DNA of 64,000 nt from Streptomyces parvulus. Lineage in GTDB: Bacteria > Actinomycetota > Actinomycetes > Streptomycetales > Streptomycetaceae. The stretch covers positions 1 through 64,000 of the forward strand of contig NZ_BMRX01000014.1 in assembly GCF_014648855.1 (NCBI RefSeq). The letters are read 5' to 3'. Both the position numbers and the translations under genes were made by a program. Within the stretch, counting starts at the first letter, position 1. Every line of letters starts with the position of its first letter. Of this stretch, positions 1 to 9,593 are shown one piece after another. Below the pieces are notes generated by a model. That model was not told where the DNA came from, did not search any database, and saw only the letters and a program-made list of their open reading frames with translations.

Positions 1-1057
1 GGTAGGCGGTGAACTTCGACAGGTAGTGCGAGTACGGCAGCACCGCGTGCGACTGCGCGCCGTGGAAGTTGCCGTACCAGACACCCAACAGGCCCATCAG
101 CAAAGGCACGTTGGACTCGGCGGGCGCCGTGCGGAAGTGCTCGTCGACGATGCGGAAGCCGTCGAGCATCTCCCGGAAGCGGTCCGGGCCGATGGCGATC
201 ATCAGGGACAGGCCGATCGCCGAGTCGTAGGAGTAGCGGCCGCCGACCCAGTCCCAGAACGCGAACATGTTGGCCGTGTCGATGCCGAACCCGGACACCT
301 TCTCCGCGTTCGTCGACAGCGCCACGAAGTGCTTCGCCACCGCCTTCTCGTCGCCGTCGAAGGCGTCGAGCAGCCAGGAGCGCGCCGAGGTCGCGTTCGT
401 GATCGTCTCGATCGTGGTGAACGTCTTGGACGCCACGATGAACAGCGTCTCGGCCGGGTCCAGGTCCCGCACCGCCTCGTGCAGGTCGGCGCCGTCCACG
501 TTGGACACGAACCGCAGGGTCAGCGAGCGGTCGGTGAAGGCCCGCAGCGCCTCGTACGCCATCGCCGGACCCAGGTCGGAGCCGCCGATGCCGATGTTGA
601 CGACGTTGCGGATGCGCCGGCCGCTGTGGCCGGTCCACTCGCCGGAGCGGACCTTCTCCGCGAAGGCGGCCATCTTGTCCAGGACCGCGTGGACCTTGGG
701 CACGACGTTCTCGCCGTCGACCTCGACCACCGCGTCCCGCGGGGCGCGCAGCGCGGTGTGCAGGACCGCCCGGTCCTCGGTGATGTTGATCCGCTCGCCG
801 CGGAACATGGCGTCCCGCAGCCCGAACACGCCGGTCGCGGCGGCCAGTTGACGCAGCAGTCGGAGCGTCTCGCCGGTGGCGAGGTGCTTCGAGTAGTCGA
901 CGTGCAGGTCTCCCACCCGCAGCGACCAGTCGGTTCCGCGCCGCGGATCGGCGGCGAACAGCTCGCACAGCCGCACCTCACCGAGTTGCTCCCGGTGCTT
1001 CGCCAGCTCGGTCCATGCGGGCGTCCGGTCGAGCCTGGTACGGCCTTCTGCGTTCAT
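1..1057 (-). CDS. pgi: Glucose-6-phosphate isomerase (C-terminus outside window)
   Basis: Interconverts glucose-6-phosphate and fructose-6-phosphate in the cytoplasm, feeding the glycolytic genes that follow. The visible 352 residues contain the phosphoglucose isomerase signatures NIGIGGSDLGP and VASKTFTT, and later NMFAFWDWVGGRYS. The family is about 550 residues long, so roughly 200 are missing past the left edge. The ATG at 1057 is chosen because the protein then begins MNAEGRTRLDRTPAW, a normal N-terminus, with a purine-rich AGGAAGAGGG stretch upstream. It follows the RbpA-like gene in the same direction with about 110 bp between. Family assignment is certain; only the end is unseen. Confidence 0.95.
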   Translation of the reverse strand, partial: MNAEGRTRLDRTPAWTELAKHREQLGEVRLCELFAADPRRGTDWSLRVGDLHVDYSKHLATGETLRLLRQLAAATGVFGLRDAMFRGERINITEDRAVLHTALRAPRDAVVEVDGENVVPKVHAVLDKMAAFAEKVRSGEWTGHSGRRIRNVVNIGIGGSDLGPAMAYEALRAFTDRSLTLRFVSNVDGADLHEAVRDLDPAETLFIVASKTFTTIETITNATSARSWLLDAFDGDEKAVAKHFVALSTNAEKVSGFGIDTANMFAFWDWVGGRYSYDSAIGLSLMIAIGPDRFREMLDGFRIVDEHFRTAPAESNVPLLMGLLGVWYGNFHGAQSHAVLPYSHYLSKFTAY

Positions 1058-1168
1058 GTCGGCTTCTGCCCTCTTCCTCAGGTGTCCCAGCTGTCCCGGC
1101 TGGTCCAACCTAATTGATCAGAGGGCGGGGGCACCGACGAAGAGGTGACCGAGGGCCGAACGGCGGCT

Positions 1169-1504
1169 CTAGATCTCGCCCCGCAGCTTGGCGAGCGCCT
1201 CGGCGAGGATCGCCTCGCCGTCCGCGTCGCTACGGCGTTCGCGCACGTACGCCAGGTGCGTCTTGTAGGGCTCGGTGCGCGGCGGGTCCGGCGGGTTGTC
1301 CCGGTCCTGTCCGGCGGGGAAGCCGCAGCGCGGGCAGTCCCAGGTCTCGGGGACCTGGGCGTCGCTCGCGAAGCTCGGCTGTGTCTCGTGTCCGTTGGAG
1401 CACCAGAAGGAGATGCGCAGACGCGGCGCGGACTCGCCGCGCTCGGCCTCGCCCATCGGCCCCGCCCCGACCCGGCTTCCCCGGATCGCGTTGCCACTTG
1501 CCAC
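1169..1504 (-). CDS. rbpA: RbpA-family RNA polymerase-binding protein
   Basis: RbpA proteins bind the principal sigma factor and RNA polymerase, stabilise open complexes and affect basal rifampicin tolerance in actinobacteria. The 111-residue product has the family length. It keeps a four-ligand zinc site, C35/H39 (WCSNGHE) and C57/C60 (DCPRCGF), which from memory matches, offset by one, the ligands reported for S. coelicolor RbpA and is absent from the mycobacterial protein. The C-terminal part (YVRERRSDADGEAILAEALAKLR) resembles the sigma-interaction region. The GTG start has GGAG about 9 nt upstream. Streptomyces may carry an RbpA paralogue, so the symbol denotes the family; I cannot tell which copy this is. 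Confidence 0.85.
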   Translation of the reverse strand: MASGNAIRGSRVGAGPMGEAERGESAPRLRISFWCSNGHETQPSFASDAQVPETWDCPRCGFPAGQDRDNPPDPPRTEPYKTHLAYVRERRSDADGEAILAEALAKLRGEI

Positions 1505-1569
1505 GGTCGTAACTCCCTGCGTGATGGTGCCGCAAAGCGAGTCGGCGTTCGCTTCGCTGCGAGCGCCTC

Positions 1570-1598
1570 AGTCTACGTAAGGCCCAACGCGCGTCCAG
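1570..1598 (-). promoter_or_regulatory. Putative promoter of the RbpA-like gene
   Basis: On the minus strand CTGGAC (1598-1593) and TAGACT (1575-1570) are separated by 17 bp, a plausible HrdB-type promoter. The predicted transcript starts near 1562 and gives a leader of about 60 nt before the GTG at 1504. It lies between the secG terminator hairpin and the gene. Confidence 0.45.
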
Positions 1599-1631
1599 TG
1601 ATTGGAGTTACAAGCCCCCGCGCACAGACGC

Positions 1632-1680
1632 AAGCCCCATGATAGGCGGCGCGGTGAAGCGCGTACCGGACATGGGGCTT
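1632..1680 (-). terminator. Hairpin terminator after secG
   Basis: AAGCCCCATG (1632-1641) and CATGGGGCTT (1671-1680) are a perfect 10-bp inverted repeat enclosing a smaller GCGC/GCGC stem. It sits 25-73 nt downstream of the secG stop and would end transcription of the gap-pgk-tpiA-secG block. There is no U-tract, as is usual for Streptomyces. Confidence 0.6.
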
Positions 1681-1704
1681 TACGTGCACAAGTGCGTGGA
1701 GGTG

Positions 1705-1941
1705 TCAGTTGTTCGCCTTCATGAGCAGGGCGAGCACCATGATGCACGCGAACCAGCACAGACCGACCACCACGGTGATCCGGTCGAGGTTGCGCTCGGC
1801 GACCGAGGAGCCGCCGACGGAGGACTGCATGCCGCCACCGAACATGTCGGAGAGGCCGCCGCCCTTCCCCTTGTGCATCAGCACCAGCAGCATCAGCAGC
1901 AGGCTGAAGACGATCAGGGCGATCGAGAACCCCATAACCAC
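1705..1941 (-). CDS. secG: Preprotein translocase subunit SecG
   Basis: Small membrane subunit of the SecYEG protein-conducting channel. The product of about 78 residues has two hydrophobic segments (roughly residues 4-22 and 58-75) flanking the SecG-typical HKGKGGGLSDMFGGG loop. A GTG start at 1941 is preferred: GAGGAAG lies 11 nt upstream, whereas the ATG two codons later (1935) would be 17 nt from it. As in many Streptomyces the gene follows tpiA, with a gap of 113 bp, and a hairpin follows the stop. Product certain; start uncertain by two codons. Confidence 0.9.
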   Translation of the reverse strand: MVMGFSIALIVFSLLLMLLVLMHKGKGGGLSDMFGGGMQSSVGGSSVAERNLDRITVVVGLCWFACIMVLALLMKANN

Positions 1942-2054
1942 GGCTGGACCAACTTCCTCGGCTTCGGATGAACGGCGGGGGCAGGGTGACAGCAGGCCAC
2001 CATGCCCCCGCAAGGGTACGACGTATCGCCGCTACCGCATACTCACTGGTCGAC

Positions 2055-2843
2055 CTACTGGTCGCGGAAGCGGACGATCTTGACGAACTCGTCCGAGTCC
2101 AGCGAGGCACCGCCGACCAGGGCGCCGTCGATGTCGGCCTGGGCCATGATCTCGGCGACGTTGCCGGACTTGACCGAGCCGCCGTACTGGATGCGGACCT
2201 TGTCGGCCAGCTCCTGGGAGTACAGCTCGGCGAGCTTGCCGCGGATCGCCGCGCAGACCTCCTGGGCGTCGTCGGCGCCGCAGACCTTGCCGGTGCCGAT
2301 GGCCCACACGGGCTCGTAGGCGATCACGATCGACTCGGCCTGCTCGGCGGGGAGGTCCTTCAGACCGCCCTCGACCTGGGCCAGGGTGTGGGCGACGTGG
2401 TTGCCCGCCTCGCGGACCTCCAGCTCCTCGCCGACGCACATGATCGGGGTGAGGCCGTGCTTGTAGGCCGCCTTGACCTTGGCGTTGACCAGCTCGTCGG
2501 TCTCCGCGTGGTACTGCCGGCGCTCGGAGTGGCCGATGGCCACGTAGGTGCAGCGCAGCTTGGCCAGCATGGGGCCGGAGATCTCGCCGGTGTAGGCGCC
2601 GCCGTCGTGGGCGGAGACGTCCTGGGCGCCGTACTTGACCTTGAGCTTGTCGTGCTCGACGAGGGTCTGCACGGAGCGCAGGTCGGTGAAGGGCACGAGG
2701 ACGGCGACCTCGACGGCGTCGTAGTCCTTGTCCGCGAGGGCGAAGGCGAGCTTCTGGACGTGGGCGATGGCCTCGAGGTGGTTGAGGTTCATCTTCCAGT
2801 TGCCCGCCATCAGCGGCGTGCGTCCGGACGGATTGGATGCCAT
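2055..2843 (-). CDS. tpiA: Triosephosphate isomerase
   Basis: Interconverts dihydroxyacetone phosphate and glyceraldehyde-3-phosphate. The 262-residue protein shows all active-site elements: GNWKMN with the substrate-binding lysine, GHSERR with the electrophilic histidine, AYEPVWAIGTG with the catalytic glutamate at the mobile loop, and YGGSV near the C-terminus for phosphate binding. The ATG at 2843 is 6 nt past the pgk stop and is preceded by GGAGGACTGACCCGCA, which overlaps the end of pgk and suggests translational coupling. The length is slightly above the usual 250 because of a short N-terminal extension (MASNPSGR). Confidence 0.97.
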   Translation of the reverse strand: MASNPSGRTPLMAGNWKMNLNHLEAIAHVQKLAFALADKDYDAVEVAVLVPFTDLRSVQTLVEHDKLKVKYGAQDVSAHDGGAYTGEISGPMLAKLRCTYVAIGHSERRQYHAETDELVNAKVKAAYKHGLTPIMCVGEELEVREAGNHVAHTLAQVEGGLKDLPAEQAESIVIAYEPVWAIGTGKVCGADDAQEVCAAIRGKLAELYSQELADKVRIQYGGSVKSGNVAEIMAQADIDGALVGGASLDSDEFVKIVRFRDQ

Positions 2844-2849
2844 TGCGGG

Positions 2850-4061
2850 TCAGTCCTCCAGTGCGGCGAGGCCGGGGAGCGTCTTGCCCTCGAGGTATTC
2901 GAGGGAGGCGCCGCCGCCGGTCGAGATGTGGCCGAATGCATTCTCGTCGAAACCGAGCGTCCGCACGGCCGCGGCGGAGTCGCCGCCGCCGACCACGGTG
3001 AAGCCCGGTGCGTCGAGGAGTGCCTGGGCGACCGCCTTGGTGCCCTCGGCGTAGTCGGGGTGCTCGAAGACGCCCATGGGACCGTTCCAGAAGACGGTGG
3101 CGGCGTCGGCGAGCTTGGACGCGTACAGCTTGCGGGACTCGGGGCCGATGTCCAGGCCCATCCGGTCCGCCGGGACGGCGTCCGCGGCGACGGTGTCGGG
3201 GTGGGTCGGGGCCTTGGCCTTGAGGTCGGGGAACCCGGGCGCGACCACGACGTCGACGGGCAGGACCAGCTCGACCCCGCTCTTCTGCGCGCGCTCGATG
3301 TACTCCTGGACGGCCGGGATCTGGTCCTCCTGGAGGAGGGAGGCGCCGACCTCGTGGCCCTTGGCCTTGAGGAAGGTGTACGCCATGCCGCCGCCGATGA
3401 GGATCCGGTCGGCCTTGCCGAGCAGCTCGTCGATGACCGCGAGCTTGTCCGAGACCTTGGCGCCGCCGAGGGCGACCACGTACGGGCGCTCGACGTCGTC
3501 GGTGAGCTTCTTCAGGACGCCGACCTCGGTGGCGATCAGGTAGCCGGCGTAGTGCGGCAGCCGCTTGGGGAGGTCGAAGACCGAGGCGTGCTTGCGGTGG
3601 ACGGCGCCGAAGCCGTCGCCGACGTAGAGGTCCGCGAGGCCGGCCAGCCGGTCCGCGAAGGCGGCGCGCTCGGCGTCGTCCTTGCTGGTCTCGCCGGCGT
3701 TGAAGCGCAGGTTCTCCAGCACGGCGACGCCGCCGTCGGCGAGGCCGGACACGGCGGCCTCGGCGGACGGGCCGACGGTGTCCTCGGCGAAGGCGACGTC
3801 GGCGCCGAGCAGTTCACCGAGACGGGTGGCGGCCGGGGCCAGCGAGTAGACGGGGTCCGGGGCGCCCTTGGGGCGGCCCAGGTGCGAGGCGACGATCACG
3901 CGCGCGCCCGCGTCCGCGAGGGCCTTGACGGTGGGCACCACGGCGCGGATGCGGCCGTCGTCGGTGATGGTGGTGCCGTCCAGCGGCACGTTGAGGTCGG
4001 CGCGGACGAATACGCGCTTGCCCGCGACGCCTTCGGAGAGCAGTTCGTCGATCGTCTTCAA
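2850..4061 (-). CDS. pgk: Phosphoglycerate kinase
   Basis: Transfers phosphate from 1,3-bisphosphoglycerate to ADP in glycolysis. The 403-residue protein has the N-terminal signature RVFVRADLNVPLDG (around residues 16-29), the hinge-region elements of the two-domain fold and the nucleotide-site VGGGDSAAAVR near residue 360. It lies between gap and tpiA on the same strand. A TAGGAT box (4097-4092) within the 139-bp gap to gap could be its own promoter. The start is ATG at 4061, with GGAG about 9 nt upstream. Confidence 0.97.
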   Translation of the reverse strand: MKTIDELLSEGVAGKRVFVRADLNVPLDGTTITDDGRIRAVVPTVKALADAGARVIVASHLGRPKGAPDPVYSLAPAATRLGELLGADVAFAEDTVGPSAEAAVSGLADGGVAVLENLRFNAGETSKDDAERAAFADRLAGLADLYVGDGFGAVHRKHASVFDLPKRLPHYAGYLIATEVGVLKKLTDDVERPYVVALGGAKVSDKLAVIDELLGKADRILIGGGMAYTFLKAKGHEVGASLLQEDQIPAVQEYIERAQKSGVELVLPVDVVVAPGFPDLKAKAPTHPDTVAADAVPADRMGLDIGPESRKLYASKLADAATVFWNGPMGVFEHPDYAEGTKAVAQALLDAPGFTVVGGGDSAAAVRTLGFDENAFGHISTGGGASLEYLEGKTLPGLAALED

Positions 4062-4200
4062 GAGGGCTCCTGGGTTCTCGGATCGCTCGTGATCCTACGA
4101 GGGCCGGTCACCGCGGACGCGACGCAGGGCCCGGACGGCGCGACCTTGCGCTGCCCGAGCCCTGCTACCGCATGCGAGGTGCCTGTCGAGTCTGAGTCGA

Positions 4201-5211
<1,011 letters not shown>

Positions 5212-5285
5212 GAACCGATCTCCTCGTTGGTACGCCGGCCCGATGTGCCGGCGAGCTGTATTTGGGATGTCCCCGACCACCCCCG

Positions 5286-5315
5286 ACCCTACCTCTCCGA
5301 GGCTTGCGGGGTGAC
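5286..5315 (-). promoter_or_regulatory. Possible gap promoter
   Basis: TAGGGT (5291-5286) on the minus strand with GTCACC 18 bp further upstream (5315-5310). The predicted start site lies about 65-70 nt before the gap GTG. The -10 box is good and the -35 box weak. Confidence 0.4.
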
Positions 5316-5341
5316 ATCGAGACGCCCCATACCCGGCACGC

Positions 5342-5373
5342 CGGTCCGTACCCGCCAGTAGGGGTACGGACCG
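5342..5373 (-). terminator. Hairpin terminator after the carboxypeptidase gene
   Basis: CGGTCCGTACCC (5342-5353) and GGGTACGGACCG (5362-5373) form a perfect 12-bp stem with an 8-nt loop, 65 nt past the stop of the zinc carboxypeptidase gene and upstream of the gap promoter. Confidence 0.65.
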
Positions 5374-5437
5374 TCGCACGGTACGGGGACCGATCACCCG
5401 ATTTCGTCACCCGGCCGGGTCCCCGCCGGGCCGGGAT

Positions 5438-8392
5438 TCACTCGTCCAGGGCACGCAGCGCCTGCCGGACCAGTGCCGCCCGGGCGGCGGGCGCGGTCAG
5501 GTGCTCCAGGCCGAAGCCCAGCAGCACGGTGTCGTCCGTGGTGACCGCGCCGTACGTCCGGAACAGGGTCCCGGTGCGGGCCCAGTCCTTGAGAACGGCG
5601 GGGCTTCCGGCAGGCGGTCCGGAGACCTCCCAGGCGCCCAGCGAGGTCTCGAAGCCCTCGGTGCCGGTCGCCGTGGAACCGACGACCAGCGAGGCCTCGT
5701 CGGCGAGGACGCCGCGGCCGCCGGTGCCGGGGTCGGTGACGTAGGCGATCGACAGCTCGACGGACTTCCCGACGTAGGCGCTCAGGTCGAACTCGACCTG
5801 CCGCCAGCCCCCGGAGGCGCCGGTGAGGCTGTTCCACCGGCCGGTGGTGCCGGTCGCGGTGCAGCCGTCGTCGGACAGGGTCAGGTAGTGCTCCAGCCAG
5901 GGGTGCTCGTTCACGTAGAACCCGGCCCCGCACTCCGCGGGCACGGCGGTTCCGGTGGCGCCGCCCGCCTCGGGGAGCGTGGTCCAGTCGTCGGCGCCGG
6001 TGGTGTGCGCCTCGACCAGGGCGTGGTCGTAGCCGCGCTCGGTGTCCCACAGCAGCTGGGTGCGGAGCGTGGGGCGCTCGGCGGCGGTGACACCGGTGAG
6101 GTCGACGGTGCGGGTGAGGCGCTTGTAGGCGTCGTCGGTGTGGACGGCGGCGGCCATCCACGCGCCCGCGTAGGGCCCGTACGGGTTGACCGTCCCGGCG
6201 AACTCGCCGGCGCCCTCGCTCGCGAACTGCGGGTAGGTGGCGGCGGGCAGCTCGTCCGAGGTGACGCTGTAGGTGCCGGCCGCGTCCAGCGGGTTGCCGG
6301 GCGCGGCGCCGAGTGGCCCGGCGGCGCCGTCGAGCCGGCCGGTGCCGGTGAACCCGGTGGCGCCGGTGGTCGAGGTGCGGGTGTAGGCGCCCAGGTAGTA
6401 CTGGCTGAAATCGTCGGACAGGGTGCCGCCGCCGAGGTCGACGTCGCCGCCCGCCTGCTCGCCCGCCTCGATCAGCCGGCCGCCCTCGTTGAGGAAGGCG
6501 CGCAGCTGGAGCTGGGTGGCGTTGCCGGGCACGGCGGCGCCGGTGTAGTGGACGACGGTGTCGAAGTGGCGGAGGACGCCGAGCGCGTCAGGAGCGCCCT
6601 GCGTGGCGACGTCCCAGACGACGGCCCGCTTGCCGTTCGCCTTCAGGGCGTCGACGTAGGTCCGGGCCTGTGCCGCCTTCGCGCCCTCCTCGGCGACGAC
6701 CAGGACGTCGGCGGCGGGCCGCTCCGCGACCGTGTAGGTGAAGTGCTCGCTCGCGGTGCCCCTGCCGCCCTTGGCCTCGCCGGTGAACCACACCTCGACC
6801 CGGTCACCGGGCGCGGCGCGGCCGACCCGGGCCCGGTACTCGTCGAAGTAGAGATTGTCCTCGCCGCCGTACCTCTCGCCGCCGCGCCAGGGCTTCAGCC
6901 GCACGTCCTGGGTGCGTCCGCCGTTGACCCGGTATTTCAGTTCCTTGTCGCGCACGGACTTGCGGGCGACGACGGAGACCTCCTGGGCGGCGCCGCGCGC
7001 GTAGGACGTGGTGAAGGTGTCCGGCGTGAAGTCGGGGGCGTCCAGGCCGACGGAGGAGGACGGCCGGTCCGGGTGGGCGGCGGTCTCGGCGACGGAGAGG
7101 GCGAAGGGGATGTTCTTCGCGAACTCCTTCTGGATCAGCTCCTCGTCGTCGGGGAAGTTGAAGCCGGACTGGCAGTCCCCGGCGTTCCACTCGTCGTCGG
7201 GGTCCTGCTCGGACACCGTCTGGCAGGTCGACATCTCCGGGGTGAACATGGCCGTGCCGTTGACGTTGGCGGCGTGGCCGTCCGCCTCGCCGTTGGTGGT
7301 GTACAGCTCGGAGGAGACCTGCGGGTGGTAGCCGGGGATCGCCGAGTTCTCCGGCGTGCCGGCCAGCGCCTTGTAGAGGACGTCGTCGGGGGTGTCGGTG
7401 GCCACCTGCCAGCCGACGCCGTAGAGGAGCAGCTCGGCGGCGGAGTGGTAGTTGATGCCGTACGTGAAGCCGATCCGCTTCTGGAAGCGGTCCAGGGCCT
7501 TGGTCTCGGGCTCGGAGTTCGGGCCGGAGCCCCGGTAGGTCTGGCTGGTGGGGTTCGGGGACGAGCCCTCGTCGTCGTAGCCCCACTTGTAGGCGAAGTT
7601 GCGGTTGAGGTCGACGCCGTCGCCGGTGCCGAGGGCGCCGTCGCCGTTGTTGTCGCGCAGGTTCTTGCGCCACAGGCGGTTGGCGGTGTCCTCGAAGGTG
7701 TAGTCGTAGCCGTCGGGGTTGGCCGAGAGCAGGAACCACAGCTCGGTGGTGTCGACCAGCTTCTTGATGCGCCGGTCCTGGTCGTACTTGTCCAGGTAGT
7801 GGTGCATCAGCCGCCGGGTCATCTCCGGCGTGATCCACTCGCGCGCGTGCTGGTTGGACATGTAGAGGACGGAGGGCTTGGAGCCGTCCTTCGACTCCTT
7901 CGCGTTCCGGGTGAGCTTGAGCGCGAGGATGTCCTTGCCCTGCACCGTCCGCCCGATGGAGACGACCTTGGTGAGGCGCGGGTTCTCCCGGGCGGTCCGC
8001 AGGATCTCCTCGCGGAGGCCGCCGCTGCCGCTGTACGGGCGGAAGACGCCGTCGGCGGCGGCTTCGACGCGCCGCTCGGCCCCGGCGGAGAGGGAGTGCT
8101 CGGTGAGGTCGACGCCCTGTTTCTCCAGCTTGCCGGCCTGTTGTTCGGTGAGGTAGACCTCCACGGTGGCGGTGCCCCGGTCGGGGACCCGCTCGGTGAG
8201 TTCGTGGCCGTCCTGTCCGGCGGCCAGCAGCAGGGGCACCTGCTCCTGGGTGACGTCGGCGCGGAAGACCTTGACCTCGTCCGCGTCCGGGGTCACCGGG
8301 CCCGCGGGTTGTGCCTGGGCGACGGGTGCGAAGCCCGCTCCGCCGATCAGGAGCGCGCCGACGGCGAGGATCGATCTCGCTGTTCGTCTCAT
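5438..8392 (-). CDS. Secreted M14-family zinc carboxypeptidase with a large C-terminal extension
   Basis: Exported metallopeptidase that removes C-terminal residues from peptides outside the cell. The N-terminus MRRTARSILAVGALLIGG, then AQAQ, is a signal peptide. The M14 catalytic domain (about residues 115-470) carries the zinc ligands H182 and E185 (QHAREW) and H316 (NYHSAAE), with catalytic E386 (FTPEMSTC). The remaining half of the 984 residues holds a domain with Rossmann-like character (VLVVAEEGAKA) and beta-rich segments like those of MAM or immune-inhibitor-A type peptidases. It is much longer than classical carboxypeptidases (about 300-400 residues). ATG 8392 is preferred because it begins the signal peptide and has AGGGGGG upstream. 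The substrate is unknown. Confidence 0.9.
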   Translation of the reverse strand: MRRTARSILAVGALLIGGAGFAPVAQAQPAGPVTPDADEVKVFRADVTQEQVPLLLAAGQDGHELTERVPDRGTATVEVYLTEQQAGKLEKQGVDLTEHSLSAGAERRVEAAADGVFRPYSGSGGLREEILRTARENPRLTKVVSIGRTVQGKDILALKLTRNAKESKDGSKPSVLYMSNQHAREWITPEMTRRLMHHYLDKYDQDRRIKKLVDTTELWFLLSANPDGYDYTFEDTANRLWRKNLRDNNGDGALGTGDGVDLNRNFAYKWGYDDEGSSPNPTSQTYRGSGPNSEPETKALDRFQKRIGFTYGINYHSAAELLLYGVGWQVATDTPDDVLYKALAGTPENSAIPGYHPQVSSELYTTNGEADGHAANVNGTAMFTPEMSTCQTVSEQDPDDEWNAGDCQSGFNFPDDEELIQKEFAKNIPFALSVAETAAHPDRPSSSVGLDAPDFTPDTFTTSYARGAAQEVSVVARKSVRDKELKYRVNGGRTQDVRLKPWRGGERYGGEDNLYFDEYRARVGRAAPGDRVEVWFTGEAKGGRGTASEHFTYTVAERPAADVLVVAEEGAKAAQARTYVDALKANGKRAVVWDVATQGAPDALGVLRHFDTVVHYTGAAVPGNATQLQLRAFLNEGGRLIEAGEQAGGDVDLGGGTLSDDFSQYYLGAYTRTSTTGATGFTGTGRLDGAAGPLGAAPGNPLDAAGTYSVTSDELPAATYPQFASEGAGEFAGTVNPYGPYAGAWMAAAVHTDDAYKRLTRTVDLTGVTAAERPTLRTQLLWDTERGYDHALVEAHTTGADDWTTLPEAGGATGTAVPAECGAGFYVNEHPWLEHYLTLSDDGCTATGTTGRWNSLTGASGGWRQVEFDLSAYVGKSVELSIAYVTDPGTGGRGVLADEASLVVGSTATGTEGFETSLGAWEVSGPPAGSPAVLKDWARTGTLFRTYGAVTTDDTVLLGFGLEHLTAPAARAALVRQALRALDE

Positions 8393-8408
8393 GAACCCCC
8401 CTAGGTGG

Positions 8409-8425
8409 GGCCTGTCCGACAGGCC
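8409..8425. promoter_or_regulatory. 8-bp inverted repeat in the carboxypeptidase leader
   Basis: GGCCTGTC-C-GACAGGCC is a perfect palindrome with one central base, ending 17 nt before the start codon of the secreted carboxypeptidase. It could be an operator or an mRNA hairpin in front of the ribosome-binding site. Nothing else supports either reading. Confidence 0.3.
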
Positions 8426-8506
8426 TGGTGCCGCCACAGTGGCGAGCAGATGCCAGGCTCATGACACACGATGATCGAGTCAAGAGCGCGGAAGAGACAC
8501 GCGGAG

Positions 8507-8543
8507 GCCGGTGCCGGTCACCCAAGTGGGCTCCGGCACCGGC
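8507..8543 (-). terminator. Terminator of the uvrC-rapZ-yvcK-whiA operon
   Basis: GCCGGTGCCGG (8507-8517) and CCGGCACCGGC (8533-8543) form a perfect 11-bp stem with an inner CCC/GGG pair and an AAGT loop, 43 nt past the whiA stop. Confidence 0.7.
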
Positions 8544-8585
8544 TTGTTGACGTACGGCGGCGGGGAGGAACGTGCCGCGGGCCCG

Positions 8586-9593
8586 TCAGCCGACGAGATC
8601 GTGCGCGAGTTCGTCGCTTTCGTCGCTCTCGTCGCCCAGGTTGGCGTCCGTGCCGGGGATGCCGAGGTCCGAGGCCCGCTTGTCGGCCATGGCCAGCAGG
8701 CGGCGGATACGGCCCGCGACGGCGTCCTTGGTCAGCGGCGGGTCCGCGAGGGCGCCCAGCTCCTCCAGCGAGGCCTGCTTGTGCTCCATGCGCAGCCGGC
8801 CCGCCGCCGCGAGGTGCTCGGGCACGTCGTCGGCGAGGATCTCCAGGGCTCGCTGGACCCGGGCTCCGGCGGCGACCGCCGCGCGCGCGGAGCGGCGCAG
8901 GTTGGCGTCGTCGAAGTTGGCGAGGCGGTTGGCGGTGGCGCGGACCTCGCGGCGCAGCCTGCGCTCCTCCCAGGCCAGCACCGAGTCGTGGGCGCCGAGC
9001 CGGGTGAGCAGGGCGCCGATCGCGTCGCCGTCGCGGACGACGACCCGGTCCACGCCGCGCACCTCGCGGGCCTTGGCCGGGATCGACAGGCGGCGGGCCG
9101 CGCCGACCAGGGCGAGGGCCGCCTCGGGACCCGGGCAGGTCACCTCCAGGGACGAGGAGCGGCCGGGCTCGGTGAGCGAGCCGTGCGCCAGGAAGGCCCC
9201 GCGCCAGGCGGCCTCGGCGTCGCAGGTGGCCCCCGAGACCACCTGCGGCGGCAGGCCGCGGATGGGCCGTCCGCGCCCGTCCACCAGGCCCGTCTGCCGG
9301 GCCAGCTGATCACCGCCGGCTACCACCCGAACGACGTAACGCGAGCCGCGCCGCAGCCCGCCCGGCGCCATCACGATCAGCTCCGAGCCGTGCCCGAAGA
9401 TCTCCAGGATGTCCTGCTTGAGCCTGCGGGCCGCCCGCGCGGTGTCCAGCTCCGCCTCGATCACGATGCGCCCGCTCACCAGGTGAAGGCCGCCGGCGAA
9501 CCGCAGGATGGCGGATACCTCCGCCTTTCTGCAGCAGGTCCGGGTGACGGGGAGCCGGGAGATCTCGTCCTTCACCGCTGCCGTCATCGCCAT
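8586..9593 (-). CDS. whiA: Sporulation regulator WhiA
   Basis: DNA-binding protein that acts with WhiB to trigger sporulation septation in aerial hyphae; orthologues occur throughout Gram-positive bacteria. The 335-residue product starts MAMTAAVKDEISRLPVTRTC, typical of WhiA. It has the N-terminal LAGLIDADG-like region (about 20-200), which lacks endonuclease activity, and a C-terminal helix-turn-helix region with LEELGALADPPLTKDAVAG. The first ATG overlaps the end of yvcK by 10 nt (ATGGCGATGA); the second, MTAAVKDE, gives the common ATGA overlap. Either implies coupled translation. It is the last gene of the operon and is followed by a hairpin. Confidence 0.97.
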   Translation of the reverse strand: MAMTAAVKDEISRLPVTRTCCRKAEVSAILRFAGGLHLVSGRIVIEAELDTARAARRLKQDILEIFGHGSELIVMAPGGLRRGSRYVVRVVAGGDQLARQTGLVDGRGRPIRGLPPQVVSGATCDAEAAWRGAFLAHGSLTEPGRSSSLEVTCPGPEAALALVGAARRLSIPAKAREVRGVDRVVVRDGDAIGALLTRLGAHDSVLAWEERRLRREVRATANRLANFDDANLRRSARAAVAAGARVQRALEILADDVPEHLAAAGRLRMEHKQASLEELGALADPPLTKDAVAGRIRRLLAMADKRASDLGIPGTDANLGDESDESDELAHDLVG